DNA of 64,000 nucleotides from NCBI GenBank assembly GCA_046348685.1, contig JAXMDT010000006.1:1-64000 (forward strand). The letters are read 5' to 3'. Below, piece by piece: positions 50,605 through 57,572 of this stretch (positions within the stretch are counted from its first letter, which is position 1; the number at the start of each line of letters is the position of its first letter). Both the position numbers and the translations under genes were made by a program. Origin of the DNA: JAXMDT01 sp046348685. GTDB lineage: Bacteria; Pseudomonadota; Alphaproteobacteria; Rickettsiales; UBA998. The notes under the pieces are model-generated. The model worked only from the letters and a program-made list of their open reading frames with translations. It was not told the DNA's origin and ran no database searches.

Positions 50605-51372
50605 CTAATCTTCCTTTTTAGCCGGTTCCAACTCAGCGACTTCCGCGCTAGGGAGCACTCCAAGGCGCCGCGCGACTTCCTGATACGCTTCTTCGATATC
50701 GCCTAAATCACGGCGGAAGCGATCCTTGTCCAGCTTCTCATTGGTTTTGACATCCCACAGGCGGCAAGAATCCGGGCTGATTTCATCAGCGAGCAGAATA
50801 CGCGAACGCCCATCTTCCGTGTAGGAACGGCCAAATTCAATTTTGAAATCAACAAGCTTGATACCGACGCCGAGGAACAGGCCGGACAGGAAATCATTGA
50901 TGCGCAAAGTCATCATACGGATTTCCTCAACTTCCATCGGATCGGCGATGTCGAACGCAAAGATCAGCTCTTCGGAAATAAATGGATCACCCAGCTTATC
51001 GTTCTTCAGGCAATATTCAACGATCGGCATTTTAAGCGCCATGCCTTCATCCAGCCCAAAGCGCTCGGCGAAACTACCCGCCGCTACATTGCGCACAATG
51101 ACTTCCAGCGGAATGATCTCCACGGCGCGGATCAGCTGCTCGCGCATATTGAGCGTGCGGATGAAGTGGGTCGGAATGCCCATATCGCCAAGACGGGTCA
51201 TGAAGAATTCGGAAATGCGGTTATTAATCACGCCCTTGCCGCGGATCGTGCCTTTTTTCTTATTGTTGAACGCAGTCGCATCATCCTTGAAATGCTGGAT
51301 AAGCGTACCCGGTTCCGGGCCTTCAAAGAGTTGCTTTGCCTTGCCCTCATAGATCGGAATTTTTTTGGCCAT
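50605..51372 (-). CDS. purC: SAICAR synthetase PurC
   Basis: A 255-residue enzyme of purine synthesis that joins CAIR and aspartate. It starts MAKKIPIYEGKAKQLFEGPE. Landmarks: KKGTIRGKGVINNRISEF, VVRNVAAGSFAERFG, and DFKIEFGR and LADEISPDSCRLWD. An upstream ATG (51402) would add ten residues with no family support. It heads the purC-purS-purQ-purL cluster on the minus strand. Confidence 0.96.
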   Translation of the reverse strand: MAKKIPIYEGKAKQLFEGPEPGTLIQHFKDDATAFNNKKKGTIRGKGVINNRISEFFMTRLGDMGIPTHFIRTLNMREQLIRAVEIIPLEVIVRNVAAGSFAERFGLDEGMALKMPIVEYCLKNDKLGDPFISEELIFAFDIADPMEVEEIRMMTLRINDFLSGLFLGVGIKLVDFKIEFGRSYTEDGRSRILLADEISPDSCRLWDVKTNEKLDKDRFRRDLGDIEEAYQEVARRLGVLPSAEVAELEPAKKED

Positions 51373-51587
51373 ACGTGGATTTTGCCCTAATTTATGCAAC
51401 ATATGCTTTTCTCTTACTGAAGTTTGCCGCCGAGAGCAATGATATATAGGCCGGAGATGTAAAATTTAAAGCCAGAAGGTCAAAAAGGTTGATTTGCCTT
51501 AAGCTACTGGCAAGGTAAGGTATTTTCATAAATCAGTTGCTCGGCCTTCACACCTATATTACATACACCCGCAAACTGGAGGAAATG

Positions 51588-51911
51588 ATGACCACATTCG
51601 ACGACCGCGACCGCGCTTTTGAAAACAAATTCGCCCACGACCAGGAACTGCAATTCAAGGTCCTTGCTCGTCGCAACAAGCTGCTCGGGCTATGGGCGGC
51701 AGCGCAGCTCGGTAAGTCCGGTGAAGATGCGACGGCCTATGCGAAAGAAGTCGTCCTTGCCGATTTTGAGGAAGCGGGCGACGGAGACGTGCTGCGCAAA
51801 GTACTGGGTGATCTGGGGAAAGCCGGCATCAAAATGAGCGATGTGGAATTACGCGCTAAAATGGACAGTCTCCTTGATGAAGCCAAAAAGCAGGTCATGG
51901 CGGAAGTTTAG
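51588..51911 (+). CDS. DUF1476 protein, F1 ATPase inhibitor zeta subunit
   Basis: A 107-residue protein of the DUF1476 family, identified in alphaproteobacteria as the zeta subunit that inhibits F1F0-ATPase rotation. The inhibitory N-terminus is MTTFDDRDRAFENKFAHDQE, followed by LQFKVLARRNKLLGLWAA. GGAGG at 51578-51582 supports ATG 51588. It lies divergent from purC, a placement common in this class. Its length is typical. Confidence 0.93.
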   Translation: MTTFDDRDRAFENKFAHDQELQFKVLARRNKLLGLWAAAQLGKSGEDATAYAKEVVLADFEEAGDGDVLRKVLGDLGKAGIKMSDVELRAKMDSLLDEAKKQVMAEV

Positions 51912-52001
51912 TGTCATTCCGGTATAGACCGTTATTCACGATTTTTTCTGGAACTAGAAATTAAGTAAGCCGTAGACCCCGGTCTGCGCCGAGGTGATAT
52001 C

Positions 52002-53351
52002 TTAAGTGGTTTTGAATCTAATTTCGACGCCAAGCCCGGGCTGTTTATCTCTGAAAGACATTTCTGCATTGTGAAGCTTTAAAATCGCATCGACGACGCT
52101 GAGACCAATGCCGGTGCCCGGTGTGGTTCGGCTTTCCTCGAGCCGGAAAAAGCGCTCTTTTACTTTGTTATGATAGGCATTCGGAATGCCCGGGCCGCGA
52201 TCTTCAATAGTGAGAATGATCGTATCATTATCCGCCACGGCTTTGAGCATGACACTCCCCTTAGCGGGCGAAAATTTGATGGCGTTGTCGAGCAGGTTGG
52301 CAATTGCCTGGGTAAGCAGCTGGCGATCGCCAGTGATATGCAATCCGGGTGACACATGCGAGGTGATGGCAACCTGCTTTTCTTCCGCCAGCGGCAAATA
52401 AAAATCGAGCACATCATCCAGTATATCGGAAAGCGCGATATCGGAAAAATGATCCGCTTCCACGCGCGACTCCGCACGCGAGATGACAAGCAGCGCATCG
52501 CACAGATCGCGCAGGCGGTCGATTTCGGCAATGGCTTCGGATAGCGGCTGGCGCATATTATCCGGAGTGGCCGGCAGTGCCAGCATATGTTCGAGGCGCA
52601 GGCGATGGCGATTAAGTGGTGTGCGAAGATCATGCGCCATATTGTCCGAGGTGGCGCGCACGTTATCGATCAGTTCATTGATGCGGCCGAGCATACGGTT
52701 GAAGTTTTCACCCAGCTGATCGAATTCGTCATGGCTGCCGGTGACCGGCACGCGTGCGGAAAGATCGCCCTCCATGAGGATGCGGCATGTATGATTTACC
52801 TGGCGCAGCTTGCGCGTGATGAAAAGCGTAATCAGCGTGCTGCAGAAAATAGCGGCGGCGAGGGAAAGCAGGAAGTCGGTAAACAGGCGGCTGATAACGA
52901 TCTGCTCAATCTTCCGTACATGTTTTAAGCTGTATCCAATGATAAACTGGCCGCCTTCGGAATAGCGATGGTATCGGATAAGATATTCATCGCCCCCCAT
53001 ATGGAGCCTATAATATTTTTCACGCTTTTCCGGCATATGCGGAATATAATCCAGATTGCCTTCCAGCTTGCGCCCATGCGGGTCAAAATAGGCGATGATG
53101 AATAAATTTTCTTCATCATTATCCAGCAATGCACTGATAAGGTTTAGCGCGCGCGGCGTGAGATTGTGGCCAAGGGCGGAATCGACTTCGCTATATTCCT
53201 GCTCGACAATTCCCCGCACCTCACGCAGCGCTTCCTGTACGGTGCCATAATAAATCAAAGTGCGCAGCACCAGCAGCACCACGAAAAATGCCAGAAAGCA
53301 CAGCATTGTCAGCCTGAAGCTATAAGACTTGAGTACGGGCTTATGCCACAT
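52002..53351 (-). CDS. Membrane sensor histidine kinase
   Basis: A 449-residue kinase. TM1 is at about 13-33, a roughly 120-residue periplasmic sensor follows, TM2 is at about 155-178, then HAMP (179-230). The HisKA box is NMAHDLRTPLNRHRLRLEHM with phospho-acceptor His240. The ATP-binding domain has the N box AIANLLDNAIKFSP, the G1 box EDRGPGIPNAYH and G2 GTGIGLSVVDAILK. ATG 53351 is chosen because it overlaps the regulator stop by eleven bases. The periplasmic domain matches no ligand I can name. Confidence 0.93.
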   Translation of the reverse strand: MWHKPVLKSYSFRLTMLCFLAFFVVLLVLRTLIYYGTVQEALREVRGIVEQEYSEVDSALGHNLTPRALNLISALLDNDEENLFIIAYFDPHGRKLEGNLDYIPHMPEKREKYYRLHMGGDEYLIRYHRYSEGGQFIIGYSLKHVRKIEQIVISRLFTDFLLSLAAAIFCSTLITLFITRKLRQVNHTCRILMEGDLSARVPVTGSHDEFDQLGENFNRMLGRINELIDNVRATSDNMAHDLRTPLNRHRLRLEHMLALPATPDNMRQPLSEAIAEIDRLRDLCDALLVISRAESRVEADHFSDIALSDILDDVLDFYLPLAEEKQVAITSHVSPGLHITGDRQLLTQAIANLLDNAIKFSPAKGSVMLKAVADNDTIILTIEDRGPGIPNAYHNKVKERFFRLEESRTTPGTGIGLSVVDAILKLHNAEMSFRDKQPGLGVEIRFKTT

Positions 53352-54015
53352 CGAGCTTGTATCCCACCCCGCGTAGCGTATGGATGAGGGGCTTTTCAAA
53401 ACCTTTGTCGATTTTCTGACGCAACCGGCTGATCTGCGCATCGATCAGGTTGGTCTGCGGATTGAAGTGGAAATCCCATACGCCTTCGAGCAGCATCGTG
53501 CGCGTGATGACCTGTCCGGGGCGACGCATCATGTATTCAAGGAGGCGGAATTCACGGTTGAGGAGCGCAATCTCCTTTCCCGAGCGCATGACTTTCCGGT
53601 GCAGCAGATTAAGCTCGAGGTCGGAAAATTTAAGCACTGTCTGCTCGGTGGGCGACGCGGTGCGGCGTACCAAGGCTTCGACACGGGCCAGCAGTTCGGC
53701 AAAGGAAAACGGTTTGGTGAGATAATCGTCGCCGCCGGAGCGCAGTCCTTTGATGCGTTCTTCAACCTGATTCAGCGCGCTCAGCACCAGGGCAGGGGTG
53801 TGGTTGCTTGACTGGCGGAGCGTCTGTATCATGGCGAGGCCGTCGATCTTCGGCAACATGCGGTCAACGACAAGTGCATCGTATATGCCCTCCGTTGCCA
53901 TATAGAGGCCTTCCATGCCATCTTTCGCCCAGTCAGCATTATGGCCCGCTTCTTTCAGGCCATCGGTTATGTACTGGCCGGTAACCTCATCATCCTCTAC
54001 GATCAATATGTGCAT
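53341..54015 (-). CDS. OmpR-family response regulator
   Basis: A 224-residue regulator. The receiver domain has acidic pocket EDD (8-10), phospho-acceptor Asp51 in VVDRMLPKIDGL, the conserved Ser/Thr in LVLSALNQ, and Lys in YLTKPFSFAEL. The C-terminal winged helix ends VWDFHFNPQTNLIDAQISRLRQKID in parts, the OmpR/PhoB recognition region. It is translationally coupled to the kinase. Its operator cannot be read from the sequence. Confidence 0.95.
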   Translation of the reverse strand: MHILIVEDDEVTGQYITDGLKEAGHNADWAKDGMEGLYMATEGIYDALVVDRMLPKIDGLAMIQTLRQSSNHTPALVLSALNQVEERIKGLRSGGDDYLTKPFSFAELLARVEALVRRTASPTEQTVLKFSDLELNLLHRKVMRSGKEIALLNREFRLLEYMMRRPGQVITRTMLLEGVWDFHFNPQTNLIDAQISRLRQKIDKGFEKPLIHTLRGVGYKLDVA

Positions 54016-54061
54016 TGCTCTACTATGCCGGTAAAATATTCAGTCGCTGCATCGAAAAAAG

Positions 54062-54098
54062 GAATGCCGTGGGATAGGGAGCATTCCGCACGGCATTC
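54062..54098. other. Inverted repeat upstream of the response regulator gene
   Basis: GAATGCCGTG (54062-54071) and CACGGCATTC (54089-54098) are exact inverted copies. There is no T-run. It lies in the 230-base space between the regulator gene and a small secreted-protein gene, and could be an operator or mRNA structure. Confidence 0.4.
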
Positions 54099-54245
54099 TA
54101 GCTGAAAAGGGATTGTGTAAAAGGGATAATTTTCACAATTATCGCCAGGGGCGCTCAGATTCCTGCACATTGGGATGATGGCGTAATGGCACTAACAGCT
54201 CTCATCCATTAGAATCATGCGCGCGCCCGGCGTAATTGCTACACG

Positions 54246-54506
54246 CTAGTTGGTCTTGGTCGTGCCAGTCCCTTCCGCGCATTTCAGATATTGGGCGTGA
54301 TCGTTCGGATATTGCTTCATGCATTTATCCTGCAGCGCTTTTTTAGCTGCCGCCGTGTTCGATGCGACTACATGCGATTTCGCTGTAGCGCTGGCGGTCT
54401 TTGCAGGCGTGGTGGTATGAACGGTTTTTGCAGGCTCGGCCGCAACTGCGCCCATCGCCAGCATAGCGACTGCTAAAAAAGCAGGAACGGATTTCGTGAA
54501 AGTCAT
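54246..54506 (-). CDS. Small secreted protein of unknown function
   Basis: An 86-residue protein with a signal peptide ending near GAVAAEP. The mature part is Thr/Ala/Lys-rich with two cysteines at the end (DKCMKQYPNDHAQYLKCAEG), which could form a disulfide. It does not match a family I recognise; PsiF-like proteins are of similar size but I see no clear match. It precedes the two-component genes in transcription order with a 230-base gap. Confidence 0.55.
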   Translation of the reverse strand: MTFTKSVPAFLAVAMLAMGAVAAEPAKTVHTTTPAKTASATAKSHVVASNTAAAKKALQDKCMKQYPNDHAQYLKCAEGTGTTKTN

Positions 54507-54643
54507 AGTGAATCTCCTATTTGTGTATGTGGTTATTCGCCACGAGCCGGATCATGGCACAGCCCTTCTTTCGTGACTGTGACAGGGACGTGAAATCGAC
54601 GTAATGTTTGACGCAGGGATTCTTTGCCCTCATAAACGGGACC

Positions 54644-55831
54644 ATGTCAGAAACAAGAGCAACGAACCCATTCAAAAAATTCTTCGCGCTGGAATCGGCG
54701 GGAGGCATTGTCCTTTTTCTGGTGGCGGTGCTGGCGCTGCTGTGTGCTAATAGCCCGCTCGCCGAGGCGTATCATGCATTTGTACACTTCCCTCTCGGTA
54801 TTTCTCTAGGCGGAATCGGATTTTCCGCTCCACTGGAATTATGGATCAATGATGGATTGATGGCCATTTTCTTTTTGCTCGTCGGCATGGAAATCAAACG
54901 CGAATTGCTGGAAGGCGAGCTTTCGTCCCTCGGGCAGGCGGTTCTGCCATTTTTCGCGGCAGTTGGCGGTGTAGCACTGCCTGCGGTCATTTATGTCTGT
55001 TTTAACTGGGAACATCCCGAAAACATGCGGGGCTGGGCTATTCCCACGGCAACCGATATTGCGTTTTCCATCGGCGTGCTGGCGCTTTTCGGCTCGCGTT
55101 TATCGCTGGGCCTGAAAGTGTTCCTGACGGCGGTAGCGGTGATCGATGACCTGATTGCGATTGTTGTGATTGCAGTGTTCTACACAAGCGAAATTTCAGA
55201 GCAAAATCTCCTGATGGCAGCGTTATGCCTGCTGGCGCTTGCCGTTTTCAATCGGCGAAAAGTCAACCTCTACTGGCCGTATTTGCTGGTGGGAGCGCTC
55301 ATGTGGTATTTCACGCTGAAATCCGGTATCCATGCCACTATCGCCGGTGTGATGCTTGGCGCGATGATGCCTCTGAAACTGGAACGGCATGGTAGCGGCT
55401 CCATGCTAAAGTATCTTGAGCATCTGCTGCAGCCTTGGGTTGTTTTTTTCATTATGCCTATTTTTGCTTTCGCTAACGCGGGTATCAATTTTGAAGGAAT
55501 TACCTTGGCGAGTCTTGCCGACCCGGTGCCGGCAGGAATCGCTGTAGGATTATTCGCCGGTAAGCAGATCGGTATTTTCACGACAGCGCTCATCCTGATT
55601 AAACTGGGAATAGCGCGCCTGCCAGAAGGCGCTACATGGGCGCAGTTTTATCTTGTCTGCATGATCGCCGGTATCGGCTTCACGATGAGCCTTTTTGTCG
55701 GCGGCCTGGCATTCCAGGACGCGCAGCATGCAACTTCAATACGCTTGGGCGTCATGCTAGGCTCGCTTGCTTCCGCCATCGTTGGCGGTGCGCTCCTTCA
55801 TTTTACACTTAGAAAGCCTAAAACCTTGTGA
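54644..55831 (+). CDS. nhaA: Na+/H+ antiporter NhaA
   Basis: A 395-residue inner-membrane antiporter that exports Na+ (or Li+) in exchange for protons. The paired ion-binding aspartates are in VAVIDDLIAIVVIAVFY. ALESAGGIVLFLVAVLAL, FLLVGMEIKRELLEGEL and IPTATDIAFSIGVLAL are family landmarks. ATG 54644 gives the standard length. An upstream TTG codon would add twelve residues. Its 3' end overlaps the mutY 3' end by 34 bases. Confidence 0.96.
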   Translation: MSETRATNPFKKFFALESAGGIVLFLVAVLALLCANSPLAEAYHAFVHFPLGISLGGIGFSAPLELWINDGLMAIFFLLVGMEIKRELLEGELSSLGQAVLPFFAAVGGVALPAVIYVCFNWEHPENMRGWAIPTATDIAFSIGVLALFGSRLSLGLKVFLTAVAVIDDLIAIVVIAVFYTSEISEQNLLMAALCLLALAVFNRRKVNLYWPYLLVGALMWYFTLKSGIHATIAGVMLGAMMPLKLERHGSGSMLKYLEHLLQPWVVFFIMPIFAFANAGINFEGITLASLADPVPAGIAVGLFAGKQIGIFTTALILIKLGIARLPEGATWAQFYLVCMIAGIGFTMSLFVGGLAFQDAQHATSIRLGVMLGSLASAIVGGALLHFTLRKPKTL

Positions 55832-56847
55832 TCGACGCGCGACAACGCGAGGGCAGAAATATCGTCCCGCGTGTACCAGTTCGGCGAGTTTTTCTTCTGC
55901 GGAATCTCCAAGAGATAAATGTCGCCCTTTAAGCGAAAATGCGAATAAACCTGGGTTATCTGCCCAAGCTTTTTTAAAGACTTTAGAGGGTATGACGTAT
56001 CCTGAAAGGACAGGGATGAAGCGATCTCGTATTGCGGGAAACCATAAAGCCCCCCGAGAAGTTTTTCGCCGCGAGTTTCCAAGAATAATTTCCCTGCAGC
56101 GTCGCGCGCTACAAGCACTATGCGTTCGCGTGTAGGAACGGCAGGTTTCTGTTTTGGCAGAGGATATGTTTCAGGCGCCGCTTTACCTTTGCAGCCTGTA
56201 GCGAGCGGACAAATAAAACATTTCGGCGCTTTCGGCGTGCAGATCATCGCGCCGATATCCATCATGGCCTGGTTGTGCGTGAATGGGTCGTGACGATCGA
56301 GCAGGCTGTCCGCCGCCTGCCAGAGTTCATCAGTCGAAAGGCCCTTGCTGGCATGCAAACGGTGCAGGACGCGTTTCACATTCGCTTCCATCACCGGCAC
56401 CGGCAGATGGTAAGCAAATGCCGCTACTGCATGCGCGGTGTTACGGCCAATGCCGGGCAGCGCCATAAGCTCCTCTACAGTTTTCGGCAGGGCGGGGGCC
56501 GCTGCTTTCGCCGCCGCATGCAGATTGCGCGCCCGGCTGTAATATCCCATACCTTCCCAGGCCTTTAATACTTTTTCCTGCGGTGCGTCTGCCAGGGCCT
56601 GCAGGGTTGGAAACTGCTCGAGAAATGGACGGTAAAAACGCTCAAGGACAGTTTTCACCTGCGTCTGCTGCAGCATGATCTCGCTGATGTAAATAGCGTA
56701 AGCGTCCTCAGTGTTGCGCCAGGGCAGGTCTTTGCGGCCATGTCGGGCATACCATTCAGAAAGATGCACGGCAGCATTGTTTAGAGCGCCCGCAGACGCT
56801 ATATTAGTATGTGAGCCTGTTTTGCGCAGGCGGGAGGATCGTTTCAT
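55798..56847 (-). CDS. mutY: A/G-specific adenine glycosylase MutY, with altered active-site acid
   Basis: A 349-residue repair glycosylase that removes adenine opposite 8-oxoguanine. The catalytic Glu56 is in ISEIMLQQTQV, and the HhH is LPGIGRNTAHAV. The [4Fe-4S] ligands are C203, C210, C213 and C219 with C-x6-C-x2-C-x5-C spacing. The catalytic Asp expected before the GNVKRVL segment (D138 in E. coli) is Glu154 here (PVMEANVKRVL). A C-terminal NUDIX-like domain covers about residues 230-349. The first 25 residues are not family-conserved. Its ATG overlaps that of the divergent SGNH gene. Confidence 0.9.
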   Translation of the reverse strand: MKRSSRLRKTGSHTNIASAGALNNAAVHLSEWYARHGRKDLPWRNTEDAYAIYISEIMLQQTQVKTVLERFYRPFLEQFPTLQALADAPQEKVLKAWEGMGYYSRARNLHAAAKAAAPALPKTVEELMALPGIGRNTAHAVAAFAYHLPVPVMEANVKRVLHRLHASKGLSTDELWQAADSLLDRHDPFTHNQAMMDIGAMICTPKAPKCFICPLATGCKGKAAPETYPLPKQKPAVPTRERIVLVARDAAGKLFLETRGEKLLGGLYGFPQYEIASSLSFQDTSYPLKSLKKLGQITQVYSHFRLKGDIYLLEIPQKKNSPNWYTRDDISALALSRVDHKVLGFLSVK

Positions 56848-57475
56848 GCGCGCACGTTTTATTGTTTCTCTCCTGGTATGGGTATTTCTGGCCGTATCGT
56901 CAACCCCGGCTTTCGCGGGGCCAACGGTTAGAATTACTATCTTCGGCGACGATCTAACCAGCGGCTACGGCATCAGCAATCCGGATGACAAGTTGCAAGC
57001 GATATTATCGGCCAAACTTAAAAAAGATGCCTTGAATGCTACGGTCACGAATTTGAGCCTTGATGGGGAAACCACTTCCACTGCGCTCAAACGTCTTCCC
57101 CAAATTGCTGCAAATCCCACAGAGATTCTTATTTTAGCGCTGGGTAATAACGATGCGCTCCGCCAGACCGATCCCGAAATCATACGTAATAATCTAGACC
57201 AGATTTTGACTCAGATGGAAGGCCGGTCTTATACGTTGTTTACAGGTGCACGGGCACGCCCTGGATCCGGAACGGAATATGCCTTGCATTTTAACAACGT
57301 TTTCCCCGAGCTCTCCGAGCATCATAAAGTTATATTTTATCCATTCCTGCTCGAGGGTATCGCAGGTAAAACTGAGTATTTCCAGCGCGACGGCGTTCAT
57401 CCTAATGAAGAGGGTGTCCAAGAGATGGCGGATAAATTATACCCCGTCATGGTGCAGATGGTTCGCAAATACTAA
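56846..57475 (+). CDS. SGNH/GDSL-type secreted protein lacking the catalytic serine
   Basis: A 209-residue protein with a signal peptide (ending PAFAG). The fold and motifs match TesA-like SGNH hydrolases: block I GDDLTSGYGIS, block III LALGNNDALRQ, and block V DGVHPNEEG (D182-H185). The nucleophilic serine of the usual GDSLTxGYG motif is replaced by Asp36, so hydrolase activity of the normal kind is unlikely. The codons GAC GAT are clear. GGAGG at 56833-56837 supports ATG 56846. Family membership is firm; function is open. Confidence 0.85.
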   Translation: MRARFIVSLLVWVFLAVSSTPAFAGPTVRITIFGDDLTSGYGISNPDDKLQAILSAKLKKDALNATVTNLSLDGETTSTALKRLPQIAANPTEILILALGNNDALRQTDPEIIRNNLDQILTQMEGRSYTLFTGARARPGSGTEYALHFNNVFPELSEHHKVIFYPFLLEGIAGKTEYFQRDGVHPNEEGVQEMADKLYPVMVQMVRKY

Positions 57476-57572
57476 GTTATTTACTTTTTTGCACGCTTTA
57501 AAAATTCGCTGATTGCGCTTGCGCTGACCTAAAAAAAGCCTAGGCTCTCCCTGCAATAAAAAGGAGTAGACC

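Noticed and set aside
57476..57572. TPP riboswitch before thiC
   Set aside because: The 97-base upstream region lacks the conserved CTGAGA and the ACCTGATCTGG-type THI box elements.
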